Origin: Micromonospora coriariae
GTDB taxonomy: Bacteria; Actinomycetota; Actinomycetes; Mycobacteriales; Micromonosporaceae
Length of the DNA stretch: 64,000 nucleotides
Assembly: GCF_900091455.1 (NCBI RefSeq)
Contig: NZ_LT607412.1
Coordinates: 4,588,001-4,652,000 of the forward strand
Direction of reading: 5' to 3'
How positions within the stretch are numbered: the first letter of the stretch is position 1; each line of letters starts with the position of its first letter. This document shows positions 1-8,483 of this stretch, piece after piece. The notes beneath the pieces were generated by a model, which was given only the letters and a program-made list of their open reading frames with translations, did no database searches and had not been told where the DNA came from. Position numbers and translations under genes: made by a program.

Positions 1-2
1 CC

Positions 3-167
3 GGAAACGCCGCCGTCAACGACGGTGCGACAAACGTGCTGATCCAGGCGTACTGCCCCCTGCGGGTGGTCGGGCACCTCGGCCTGGTGCTCGACGGCAC
101 CGCGTACACCATCGTGCGTGGCGCCCTCGTCGACGGCCCGGTGCGACCCAACTGCCTCGCCCTCTGA
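3..167 (+). CDS. C-terminal end of an unrecognised protein (partial)
   Basis: An open frame enters from the left edge and runs 54 codons to a TGA at 165-167. The visible part is small and Gly/Ala/Val-rich with two cysteines (AYCPL and PNCLAL) about 33 residues apart and no charged stretches. That composition would suit an exported, disulfide-bonded protein, faintly reminiscent of chaplin-type surface proteins, but no motif is decisive and I do not assign a family. The start lies outside the window. Confidence 0.45.
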   Translation, partial: GNAAVNDGATNVLIQAYCPLRVVGHLGLVLDGTAYTIVRGALVDGPVRPNCLAL

Positions 168-223
168 TCGGCCCGCGCGGGTGGTCCGGGCCCGGACCAC
201 CCGCGCGGCACGCGGTCGACGGG

Positions 224-1096
224 TCAGGCCGCCTTGGCCAGCGCCTCGAACTCGTCGTCGGTGAGCTGCACCTCCGCGGCGACCACGTTCTCCTCCAGGT
301 GCGCCACCGAGGACGTGCCGGGGATCGGCAGCATCACCGGCGACCGGCGCAGCAGCCAGGCCAGCGCGAGCTGCGCGGGCGACGCGCTGTGCGCGGCGGC
401 GATCGTGTCCAGCGGCCCGCCCGGGCGTGCCAGCTCACCGGTGGCGATCGGGAACCACGGGATGAACGCGAGGTCGTTGCGCTCGCAGTACTCCAGCACG
501 TCCTCGGCGCTGCGGTTGGCGAGGTTGTACAGGTTCTGCACCGAGGCGATCGAGGTGATGGCCCGGGACTCCTCGATCTGCGAGACGGTCACCTCGGAGA
601 GTCCGATGTGCCGGATCTTGCCCTCCTGCTGCAACAGCGCCAGCTCGCCCAGCTGGTCGGCGAGCGGCACCTGCGGGTCGATCCGGTGCAGCTGGTAGAG
701 CGGAATCGTGTCCAGGCCGAGGTGGCGCAGGCTCAGCTCACACTGCTGGCGCAGGTACTCCGGGCGGCCCACCGGGCGCCAGTCGCCCGGTCCGGCGCGG
801 GTGAGGCCAGCCTTCGTCGCGACGACCAGGTCGTCGGCGTACGGGTGCAGGGCCTCGCGGATCAGCAGCTCGGAGACGAACGGGCCGTACGAGTCGGCGG
901 TGTCGATGAACGTCACGCCCAGCTCGATCGCCCGGCGCAGCACCCGCACCGCCTCGGCGGGGTCCTTCGGGTCGCCCCAGATGCCCGGCCCGGTGAGCTG
1001 CATCGCCCCGTAGCCGAGACGGTCGACGGCGAGGTCGCCGCCGATCCGGTAGCTGCCCGAAGCCTTCGCGGGTTGCTTGCTGACGTCGGTCGCCAT
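224..1096 (-). CDS. Aldo/keto reductase
   Basis: 290-residue NADPH-dependent oxidoreductase of the aldo/keto reductase superfamily, a soluble TIM barrel of normal family length. The catalytic tetrad is visible: Asp65 and Tyr70 in FIDTADSYG, Lys95 in VATKAG and His137 in YQLHRID. The late PIPGTSSVAHLEEN segment is the usual cofactor 2'-phosphate-binding region. It resembles the general-stress AKRs common in actinobacteria; the physiological substrate cannot be read from sequence. The start is the ATG at 1096. It stands alone, divergent from the TPR-CHAT gene across about 220 bp. Confidence 0.9.
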   Translation of the reverse strand: MATDVSKQPAKASGSYRIGGDLAVDRLGYGAMQLTGPGIWGDPKDPAEAVRVLRRAIELGVTFIDTADSYGPFVSELLIREALHPYADDLVVATKAGLTRAGPGDWRPVGRPEYLRQQCELSLRHLGLDTIPLYQLHRIDPQVPLADQLGELALLQQEGKIRHIGLSEVTVSQIEESRAITSIASVQNLYNLANRSAEDVLEYCERNDLAFIPWFPIATGELARPGGPLDTIAAAHSASPAQLALAWLLRRSPVMLPIPGTSSVAHLEENVVAAEVQLTDDEFEALAKAA

Positions 1097-1317
1097 ACGC
1101 GGTTCCCCAATCGTGTCGTCGTGGCGGGCCGGAGATCAGCTCGCCACCCCGCTGATGATGCCCCAATCCGGTCGTCGTATCCCCGGCACGTCGAGTGTGG
1201 GGGGCGACACGGTCGCCACCGACCGCGCCGGGATTCGGGTCGCGTTTCCGGTAGCGCCCGCGCTGTCCGATCTGCTACGCGTGATCGCAGCCGGTGCGGC
1301 CGGTCGGGGGAGGCGTG

Positions 1318-4300
1318 ATGTGGCGGCGGTTCAGGTCCGACCCGGTGAGCCGGCTGCGGGAGCGGCTGGACGGCTTCGCCGCCACCACGGACCCTCGCGC
1401 AGTGCTCGACTCGGGCGCGATCCGCGACGCCGAGGCCGTCATCGACTTCGTGACCGCCACGCCCACCGACGGGCCACTGCCCGAGCCGGTCGCCGAGGGC
1501 TTCCTCCTCCTGGCCCGCCTGCGCTGGTACCGCTACCAGCTGCTGCCCCCGGGCGAGGACGCCGACGACCTCGGCCAGGCGGTCCGGCTCACCGAGTTCC
1601 TGCTGCGCTTCGCCCCGGAACGGGTGCCACCGTCGCTGCTGGCCCTGCTGCACGCGCACCGACCACCACCCGACTCCGGTCGGGTCCCCGGACCGCGGGT
1701 CGCCAGCGACCCGACGTCCGCGCCCACCGGCGCCGATTCCGCTCGCGGCGGGCGTACGGCGGGCCTGGTTGACGGCGAGGCCGGCGCGCTGTTCGTCGAG
1801 GCCGTCATGCTGATGGCCGCCGCGGAGAACAACCGTGACTACCGGGGCGCCGACCGGGCGGCGGCGCTGCTGCGACGGGCGGTGGACGGCACGCCCGCGG
1901 GCGAGCCGGAGCGGCTGCACTACCTGTCCGCCCTCGGCCGGGTGCACCGCGCCCAGTTCCAGCACCTCGGGCGGCGGCGCGCCCTGCCGTCGGCGATCGA
2001 GGCGCACCGGGAGAGCCTGGAGTCCACCCCGACCGACGACCCGGAACGTCCGGTCCGGCTGTTCCACCTCGGCAACGTGCTCGGCGACCGGTACGAGGTC
2101 CACGGCGACCCGGGGGACCTGGACGAGTCGATCACGCTGCTGCGCGACGCCGCACGAGCCACCGGCGCCAGCGCCTCGGTGCGCGCCATGGCCCGGGCCA
2201 ACCTCGGGCAACGGCTGCGTGACCGGTGGCGCCTGCGGGCGCGGCCGGCCGACCTCGACGAGGCGATCGGCTCGTTCGCCGCCGCCCGGACCGGCGGTGA
2301 TCCGCGGGTCGCCGCCCTGCACGGCACGGCGCTCGCGGAACGGTTCCTGCGCGGCCGGGCGAGCACCGACCGGGATGCCGCGATCGACGCGTACCGGTCG
2401 GCGCTGACCGGGTTCGGCGGTCTCGACCCGGAGCTGGCCGGCATCGCGCAGACCGGCCTGGCGACCCTGCTCGCCGAACGGCACCAGGCCGACGCCGCCC
2501 CGGCCGACCTCGACGCGGCGATCGAGGCGTACCGGGCGGCGGCCGCCGGGTCCGACTCGGCGCACGGTGGGCTGGACCCGGACGAGATACGACACGCGGT
2601 CGGCGGCCTGCTGGTGACCCGGTACGAGCGGCGGAGGCGGACCGACGACATCACCGAGGCGGTGCGGCTGCTGCGCGAGGGCGCCGACGCCGCCGGGGAA
2701 CCGGTCCAGCGGGCCCGCTGGCTCGCCGAGCTCGGCTACGCGCTGGGTCGGGGGCACGCCGATCTGGGCGGGGTGCCCGCCCTGCGGGCCGCCCGGGACG
2801 CGCTGACCGAGGCGGAGTCGCTGCTTCCCCACGCCGACCCGCTGCGCCATCAGGTGCTCAACAACCTGGGCGAGACCCTGCGCGAACTGTCCGACCAGGC
2901 GGGGGAGCCGGCGCTGCTGGAGCAGGCCGCCGTGGCGCTGCGGGCCGCGGTCGCCGCCGCCGCACCGGATGCCGCAGCGCTGCCCGGGTACCGCTCGAAC
3001 CTGGGCCTGGTATTGCAGGCCCTGTTCGCCTCGACCCAGGACCTGGCCACCCTGACCGAGGCGATCCAGGTGCTGGCCCAGGTGACCGAGGCGGCGCCAC
3101 CCGGGCACCCGGACCGACTGCCGGCGCTCATCAACTACGGCTCCGCGTTGAACCGTCGGGTGGAACTCGCCCTGGACGGCGCGCTGCCCGCCGGCGGCCA
3201 GCCCGCCGACCACGTCAGGGCCAGTCCCGCCGGGGACGCCGACGCCGCTGTGACCGCGCTGCGGGAGGCGGCCGAACTGGCCGAACGGGAGGCCGAGCCC
3301 ACCGAGTACGTGCAGACGCACGGCACCCTCGCCCTGGCCCACCTGCTGCGACACCGTCTGCACGACGACCCGGCGGGGCTGGACGAGGCGGTCCGGCTCC
3401 TCCAGCGGCTGAGCGAGCGCCAGCCGTTGCTCGGCGCCGAGCGGCACCGGATCCACACCAACCTCGGCAGCGCGCTGCTGCTGCGCTACCGGGCCCGCCG
3501 CGACGAGGCGGACGCCACGGCCATGCTGGCGGCCAACCGGGCGGCGGTCGACGCGCTGCCCGCCGAGCATCCCGCCCGGACCATGTGCCTGAGCAACCTG
3601 GCCACCGCCCTGGAAGCGGTCGCCACCCCCGCCGCGTTGGCCGAGGCGACCGACGTGCTGCGCGCCGCCGCCGCGGTGGAATCCGCGCCGTCGCTGCTCC
3701 GGGCGAGGGCGGCGAACCGGTACGCGGACCATGCCGCCGCGGCCGGCGACCTGCCGGCCGCGCTCGACGGGTACGCCACCGCGATCGAGCTGATCGACCT
3801 GGTGGCCTGGCACGGCATGGACCCCGACGACCAGGCGCGTCTGCTCGGGCTGTTCCCCGGGCTGGCCAGTGCCGCGGCGGCGGTCGCCATCGCCCTCGAC
3901 CGCCCGGAACGCGCCGTCGAGTTGCTCGAGTACGGCCGCGGCGTCCTGCTGACCCGGGCCCACGACGCGGGCGCCGACCTGGCCACGCTGCGTGCGCGGT
4001 CCCCTCGGCTGGCGGCCCGGCTCACCGACCTCCAGGCCACCCTCGACGGCTTCGCCGCGCTGTCACCCGTCGGTCCGGACGGTCCCAGCGGCCGTGCCGA
4101 GCAGCGGTACGACCTCGCCGTACGGCGGCGCGACCTGCTCGCGGAGATCCGCGCCCGGCCCGGGTTCGCCGACTTCCTCCGCCCGCCACCGTTCGCCACC
4201 CTGGCCCAGGCTGCTGTCGGTGGCCCGGTGGCGCTGGTCAACGTGGCCGCGCGGCGCTGCGACGCACTGGTCGTCGCCGACGGCCAGGTCACCGTGGTCC

Positions 4301-5307
4301 CACTGCCCGAGCTGACCCTGGCCGACCTGGTCACCCGGACGGCGGGCTTCCTGACCGCGATCGCGGTGCTCACCGGGGCGGCGGCGTCGGACGCCCCAGA
4401 GCCGGCGGCGCAGCGCCGCCGGCTGGCGGCCCGGACCGAGGTCGGCCAGACGCTGGACTGGCTGTGGCAGGTCGTCGCCGCACCGGTGCTCGACGCCGCG
4501 CCAGCCCCGGCGCCCTCGGGTGCGGTACCTGCCGCCGAGGCGGACCGGCCACGGCTGTGGTGGTGCCCGACCGGGCTGCTCACCCTGCTTCCGTTGCACG
4601 CGGCCGGCCCGCTCGACGGCGGCGACGGGGTGCTGGACCGGGTCGTGCCGTCGTACACCGCGTCGCTGCGGGCGCTGGCGCACGCCCGACGCGGCGTGCC
4701 GACCCGGCCCGAGCCGGTCGACTCGGCGCTGGTCGTCGGCATGCCGCAGACCCCCGGCCTGGCCGACCTGCCCGGTGTCGCACGGGAGGAGGAGATCGTC
4801 CGCCGGCACCTGCCACGGGTCCGCGCACTCCTCGGCCCGGCGGCCACCCCGGCGGCGGTGCTCGCCGCGCTGCCCGACCAGCCGGTCGCCCACCTGTCCT
4901 GCCACGGCACCCAGGACCTGAGCGCCCCGGCCTGGGGGCGCCTCACCCTCGCCGGCGGCCCGCTGCACGTCCGGGACCTGTGGCGGCCCGCCGGCAGCCC
5001 GGCCGCGCTCGCCGTCCTGTCCGCCTGCGAGACGGTGCGCGGCGGCGCCGCCCTGCCCGACGAGGCGCTCACCCTCGGCACCGCGTTCCAGCTCGCCGGG
5101 TTCCGGCACGTCATCGGCGCGCTCTGGTCGATCTCGGACGCGCTGACCGTACGGCTCTGCGCCGACCTGTACGCCGGTCTGGCGGTGCCCGGCGGGATCG
5201 CACCGGACCGGGCGGCGCTCGCCCTGCACCAGTCGGTCCGTCGGCTCCGCGCCGCCCTGCCCGACCGCCCCGACACCTGGGCCGGCTACGTCCACCTCGG
5301 CCCCTGA
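1318..5307 (+). CDS. TPR-repeat CHAT-domain (caspase-like) protein
   Basis: Large 1329-residue protein with a C-terminal CHAT peptidase domain. The start is ATG 1318 (or the adjacent GTG 1315), because GGGGGAGG lies just upstream; the frame stays open to a GTG at 1294. Residues ~150-850 hold degenerate tetratricopeptide repeats seen as recurring helices such as DLDEAIGSFAAA, DLDAAIEAYRAA and LDEAVRLLQRL. The last ~350 residues are the CHAT domain, with both catalytic residues of the caspase/separase fold: His1196 in HLSCHG and Cys1237 in LSACET, followed by a GALWSISD segment. No signal peptide or membrane helix is visible, so it is probably cytoplasmic. CHAT proteases often act as effectors in conflict or cell-death systems, with TPRs as sensor or adaptor. 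It ends seven bases before a dispersed repeat and converges on a zinc-ribbon/membrane-protein pair. Protease activity and its target are inferred. Confidence 0.9.
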   Translation: MWRRFRSDPVSRLRERLDGFAATTDPRAVLDSGAIRDAEAVIDFVTATPTDGPLPEPVAEGFLLLARLRWYRYQLLPPGEDADDLGQAVRLTEFLLRFAPERVPPSLLALLHAHRPPPDSGRVPGPRVASDPTSAPTGADSARGGRTAGLVDGEAGALFVEAVMLMAAAENNRDYRGADRAAALLRRAVDGTPAGEPERLHYLSALGRVHRAQFQHLGRRRALPSAIEAHRESLESTPTDDPERPVRLFHLGNVLGDRYEVHGDPGDLDESITLLRDAARATGASASVRAMARANLGQRLRDRWRLRARPADLDEAIGSFAAARTGGDPRVAALHGTALAERFLRGRASTDRDAAIDAYRSALTGFGGLDPELAGIAQTGLATLLAERHQADAAPADLDAAIEAYRAAAAGSDSAHGGLDPDEIRHAVGGLLVTRYERRRRTDDITEAVRLLREGADAAGEPVQRARWLAELGYALGRGHADLGGVPALRAARDALTEAESLLPHADPLRHQVLNNLGETLRELSDQAGEPALLEQAAVALRAAVAAAAPDAAALPGYRSNLGLVLQALFASTQDLATLTEAIQVLAQVTEAAPPGHPDRLPALINYGSALNRRVELALDGALPAGGQPADHVRASPAGDADAAVTALREAAELAEREAEPTEYVQTHGTLALAHLLRHRLHDDPAGLDEAVRLLQRLSERQPLLGAERHRIHTNLGSALLLRYRARRDEADATAMLAANRAAVDALPAEHPARTMCLSNLATALEAVATPAALAEATDVLRAAAAVESAPSLLRARAANRYADHAAAAGDLPAALDGYATAIELIDLVAWHGMDPDDQARLLGLFPGLASAAAAVAIALDRPERAVELLEYGRGVLLTRAHDAGADLATLRARSPRLAARLTDLQATLDGFAALSPVGPDGPSGRAEQRYDLAVRRRDLLAEIRARPGFADFLRPPPFATLAQAAVGGPVALVNVAARRCDALVVADGQVTVVPLPELTLADLVTRTAGFLTAIAVLTGAAASDAPEPAAQRRRLAARTEVGQTLDWLWQVVAAPVLDAAPAPAPSGAVPAAEADRPRLWWCPTGLLTLLPLHAAGPLDGGDGVLDRVVPSYTASLRALAHARRGVPTRPEPVDSALVVGMPQTPGLADLPGVAREEEIVRRHLPRVRALLGPAATPAAVLAALPDQPVAHLSCHGTQDLSAPAWGRLTLAGGPLHVRDLWRPAGSPAALAVLSACETVRGGAALPDEALTLGTAFQLAGFRHVIGALWSISDALTVRLCADLYAGLAVPGGIAPDRAALALHQSVRRLRAALPDRPDTWAGYVHLGP

Positions 5308-5313
5308 CGCCCC

Positions 5314-5366
5314 TGTTAGGAAGGGCCCCTTGTACAACACCAGGCGTTAACAGGGGTCCCTTGCTT
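5314..5366. repeat. Dispersed ~55-bp intergenic repeat, copy 1
   Basis: Begins TGTTAGGAAGGGCCCCTT and contains GGCGTTAACAGGGGTCCCTT. Each half has a GTTA-A/GGGG-CCCTT core and can form a small hairpin. A second copy sits at 13419-13473. Here it lies between two convergent genes and reaches into the minus-strand gene, giving it its last ~16 codons and TAA stop. From memory such elements recur throughout Micromonospora and Salinispora intergenic regions. Confidence 0.75.
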
Positions 5367-5822
5367 ACCGCTCGGCGCGTACCAGGTCACCCCGACCGCG
5401 ACGACCAGCAGCGCGGTACAGAGCAGCACCAGCCGCACGCCGGTCCGCAGCGACCGGACCGCCGCCATCGCCTCCAGGTGGTCGCCGAGCGGGGCCGGTG
5501 GGAGCGCCGCCACCGGGGTCACCGCCAACCTGCCGTGCGCCGCCCGCAGCAGCGCCAGCGCCCCGCCCACCCCCGCGGCCAGCGCGGCGAGCAGCAGGAC
5601 GCCGACCAGCGCACCCCAGCGCGGCGCCAGGGTGCTGACGTCGGTGCGGCCCCGGATCAGGCTGAACCCGACCAGCGCCACCAGCAGCCCGCCGAGGCCG
5701 TTGCGCCACGCCACCGCCGCCGCGCGGACCCGCTCCAGCTCACCGCGCAGCAGCCCGGCCACCTGCTGCGCCCGGTGCAGGTCGGCGACGGTCGCGGGTG
5801 GCCCGGGGCGCAGCCGGATCAC
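5316..5822 (-). CDS. Small membrane protein coupled to a zinc-ribbon protein
   Basis: 168-residue protein starting at a GTG (5822) that overlaps the stop of the upstream zinc-ribbon gene in a GTGA junction, implying translational coupling. A soluble amphipathic N-terminal segment (~45 residues, VADLHRAQQVAGLLRGELER) precedes three hydrophobic helices: GLGGLLVALVGFSLI, LVGVLLLAALAAGVGGALALL and VRLVLLCTALLVVAVGVTW. No family recognised. The final ~16 residues and the stop codon are encoded by the dispersed repeat, so the ancestral C-terminus was probably shorter or different. It converges on the TPR-CHAT gene; a functional link between them is inference from position. Confidence 0.7.
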   Translation of the reverse strand: MIRLRPGPPATVADLHRAQQVAGLLRGELERVRAAAVAWRNGLGGLLVALVGFSLIRGRTDVSTLAPRWGALVGVLLLAALAAGVGGALALLRAAHGRLAVTPVAALPPAPLGDHLEAMAAVRSLRTGVRLVLLCTALLVVAVGVTWYAPSGKQGTPVNAWCCTRGPS

Positions 5823-6139
5823 GCCTCGACCTCCAGCCGCAGCGTCCAGTAGGCGCCGCAGCCGCGCAGCCCGGCGGGTCGCGAGGGGTGGTCGGCGTCG
5901 CACTCGCAGAGAACCGTGCGGTAGCCCGGGTCCGGGGCGGCCACCGAGGCCTCCCGCCGGTACAGCTCGTCGACGAGAGTGCTGGTGGTCGAGTGGTCGC
6001 AGCGCGGGCATCGTCCGCTGAGCTGCACCGCGAACTCGAACTCCCGCACCGTGAAGCCCGCGGCGGCCCGCGCCGCGTACGCCTCGTCGGTCACCTCGAC
6101 GTACGGCAGTGGCCCCGCCGCCGGTTCGTCGTCGCGCAT
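5819..6139 (-). CDS. Small zinc-ribbon-like protein
   Basis: 106-residue protein beginning at ATG 6139, chosen because GGGAGG lies just upstream; the frame is open further. A CPRC knuckle around the middle and a later CEC plus a lone cysteine near GCGAYW could form a four-cysteine zinc site. Otherwise it is mixed alpha/beta with no recognised catalytic motif. Its stop overlaps the start of the membrane-protein gene, so the two form a two-gene operon. Family unknown; possibly an adaptor in the adjacent CHAT locus. Confidence 0.7.
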   Translation of the reverse strand: MRDDEPAAGPLPYVEVTDEAYAARAAAGFTVREFEFAVQLSGRCPRCDHSTTSTLVDELYRREASVAAPDPGYRTVLCECDADHPSRPAGLRGCGAYWTLRLEVEA

Positions 6140-6403
6140 CCCGACCTCCCGCCGCCCACTCGGACCGTCCACCGTAGCCGGTCGCGGCACGCGGCCGGCC
6201 GACGTGTCGGATGATCACCACCAGCGCCGGCCACCGGTGCGCGATCGTGCCGGGATGCGGGCCGCCGCCGGCCCGACCGGGGCCAGTTGGCCGGAGCGAG
6301 CGGTACGGCGGCCGTCGGCGTGCGACGCTGAGCCCGTGCCGGCGACACCGGCTCGGGCCGCCGGGCCGGTCCGTACCCGGCGCGACGGCGGAGGGAGCAC
6401 CCC

Positions 6404-6769
6404 ATGGCGGGAGTGCCGCAGGTCGACTTCGCGCTCGACACGTACGAGTGCATCGTGATCTATCCCGGCGCGGCCGGACGGGCCCTGCCGAACGAGACCG
6501 TGCAGCGGTTGCAGGCCGAGCACACCGAGCACATGCAGGCGTTGCAGCAACGCGGCATCATCCTGGTCGCCGGCTCGGTGGACGGGCCGGCCCGCAACCC
6601 GGAGCCGCCGATCGGTTTCGGGTTGGCCCGCACCGGCAGCGTCGACGACGTGCGCAGCGTGCTGGAGGCCGACCCGGCGGTGCAGGCCGGGCTCTACCGG
6701 GTGGACGTGCTGACCTTCCTCTGCCCGGCCGGTTCGTTGGAGTTTCCGCTGGCCAAGACCGAGAGCTGA
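6404..6769 (+). CDS. YCII-related domain protein
   Basis: 121-residue single-domain protein of the YciI-like ferredoxin-fold family. Features include the opening beta strand (YECIVIYP), an AEHTEHMQALQQRG helix carrying the conserved histidines, and the RSVLEADPAVQAGLYRVDVLTF segment typical of the family's C-terminal half. Function is usually unknown; a few relatives have hydrolase or dehalogenase-like roles. GGAGGGAG lies before the ATG. Monocistronic, with its own spacing from the next gene. Confidence 0.8.
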   Translation: MAGVPQVDFALDTYECIVIYPGAAGRALPNETVQRLQAEHTEHMQALQQRGIILVAGSVDGPARNPEPPIGFGLARTGSVDDVRSVLEADPAVQAGLYRVDVLTFLCPAGSLEFPLAKTES

Positions 6770-6901
6770 CCGACCGCTCCATCGGCGGCTGTCGTAATGG
6801 TGACGGCGGTCGGGCGTCCGCCGCTGCTACGGTCGCGCCCAGCGAGGACCGCCGTCGGGGCGCACTCGGCGCCTGCGGCCGGCCCCGGTCGAGGAGTCGC
6901 C

Positions 6902-8284
6902 GTGAGCTCCGCAGCCACCTCCGATGTCGCGTCGGCCGCCGCCCGGCTGCGCGCCCTGCTCGGTGACCGGCTCCACGAGCCGGGAGATCCCGCTTTCGTC
7001 ACCGCCACCCGCCTGTGGAACGCCGCTGTGGACCGCGCGCCCGCGCTGGTCGCCCGGTGCCTGGACGCCGACGAGGTGGCCGGCGTGGTCCGCATCGCCG
7101 CCCGGTGCCGCCTGCCGCTCTCGGTCCGTTCCGGCGGGCACGACTGGGCCGGTCGGGCACTGCGCGACGGCGGCCTGGTACTCGACCTGACCGGCCTGAG
7201 CCGGGTCCGCGTCGACCCGGGCACGGCCACGGTGACCATCGGCGGTGGCACCAGCGCCGCCGAGATGCTCGCCGCCGCCCGCCCGTACGACCTGGTGGTG
7301 CCCACCGGCACGGTCGGCGACGTGGGCATGGCCGGGCTCACCCTCGCCGGCGGGTACGGCCCGCTCTGCGGCCGCTTCGGCCTGGCCCTGGACAACCTGC
7401 TCGGCGCGGAGGTGGTCCTGGCCGACGGCCGTCGGGTCACCGCCGATCCCCGGCACGACGCCGAGCTGTACTGGGCGCTGCGCGGCGGCGGCGGCAACGT
7501 CGGCGTGGTCACCGAGCTGCGGTACCGCGCGCACCGGCTACCCGGCGTGCTGGCCGGCATGATCATGTTCGCGTTGGCCGAGGCGCCGGCCGTGCTGCGG
7601 GGCTACGGCGCGCTGGTCGCCGAGGCCCCGGACGAGCTGACCGTGATGGCCGGCTTCCTGCCCGGTCCCGCCGGCGAGCCGGTGATCTTCGTCTGCCCGT
7701 TCTACAGCGGCCCGGACCTGGACGCCGGGCGGCCGTGGATGGACCGGCTGCGCGCGCTCGGCACCCCGCTGGTCGACCAGGTCGACCCGATGCCGTACGC
7801 GGACGCGCTGCGGATGTTCGACGGCGGGATGGTCGACGGCAACCACTACCTGCTGCGGACCCGCTGGCTGCCCGCGCTCACCGGTGCCGCGGTGGACGCG
7901 CTGGTCGACGCCGCCCGGCAGGTCAGCTCACCGTTCTCCGCGCTGGCCCTGCACCACTTCCACGGCGCGGCCAGCCGGGTGCGGCTCGGCGACACGGCGT
8001 TCGGCCTGCGGGCCGATCATCTGTTGACCGAGGTGATCGCCGCCTGGGCGCCGGGCGGGGTGTCCGAGCCGCACCGGGACTGGGCCGAGCGCACCTCGGC
8101 GGCGTTCGCCCCGCACGCCCTGCCCGGTGGTTACCCCAACCTGCTCGCCCCGGAGGAGACCGAGCGGGTCCGGCTCGCCTACGGCGCGAACTGGGCGCGG
8201 CTGCGCCGGGCCAAGCGGCGCTACGACCCCCGTGACCTGCTCACCGCCGTGCCCACCCTGCCGCCGTCGGAGCACTCCGGGTGA
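6902..8284 (+). CDS. FAD-binding oxidoreductase, berberine-bridge/GOOX-like
   Basis: 460-residue flavoprotein of the PCMH/VAO superfamily. The GTG at 6902 is preferred over the more upstream in-frame GTG 6797 because GAGGAG sits six bases before it. The N-terminal FAD domain contains RSGGHDW, whose His is the usual 8-alpha covalent flavin attachment site, then a GGGTSAAEM loop and GGYGPLCGRFGLALDN. The C-terminal berberine-bridge tail (YGANWARL...KRRYDPRDLL) is present. The position carrying the second, cysteinyl flavin link in bicovalent enzymes appears to be Thr (PTGTVGDVG), so monocovalent flavin is predicted. No signal peptide. Substrate unknown; relatives oxidise sugars, alkaloids or polyketides. 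Confidence 0.88.
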   Translation: MSSAATSDVASAAARLRALLGDRLHEPGDPAFVTATRLWNAAVDRAPALVARCLDADEVAGVVRIAARCRLPLSVRSGGHDWAGRALRDGGLVLDLTGLSRVRVDPGTATVTIGGGTSAAEMLAAARPYDLVVPTGTVGDVGMAGLTLAGGYGPLCGRFGLALDNLLGAEVVLADGRRVTADPRHDAELYWALRGGGGNVGVVTELRYRAHRLPGVLAGMIMFALAEAPAVLRGYGALVAEAPDELTVMAGFLPGPAGEPVIFVCPFYSGPDLDAGRPWMDRLRALGTPLVDQVDPMPYADALRMFDGGMVDGNHYLLRTRWLPALTGAAVDALVDAARQVSSPFSALALHHFHGAASRVRLGDTAFGLRADHLLTEVIAAWAPGGVSEPHRDWAERTSAAFAPHALPGGYPNLLAPEETERVRLAYGANWARLRRAKRRYDPRDLLTAVPTLPPSEHSG

Positions 8285-8483
8285 GCCGCCGCCGGGAGCA
8301 CCCGGACGGTGCGTGCCAGCGGAGGCGTACGATTCCCGGCGCGCGGTCGCCGTTGCCCGTCGCCACAACGTTCCCGGTGCGGTTCCGCCCGCCGGCCCGA
8401 CGCGCACCGCGCGTCGTTGGACAATTGTTCCGCTGCCTGCAAGGGGTCGGCCCAGAGTCCGACCTGAAGGAGAGACTAGCCTG

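Noticed and set aside
913..3963. Very long minus-strand open frame opposite the CHAT gene (and similar ones opposite polA, rpsA, typA and pyk)
   Set aside because: Composition is Arg/Gly/Val/Gln-rich antisense of high-GC codons, no domains, and the opposite strand encodes recognised proteins.
8446..8465. GGTCGG...CCGACC hairpin just upstream of the pyk SD
   Set aside because: Only six base pairs in GC-rich DNA; no recognisable riboswitch or attenuator features.
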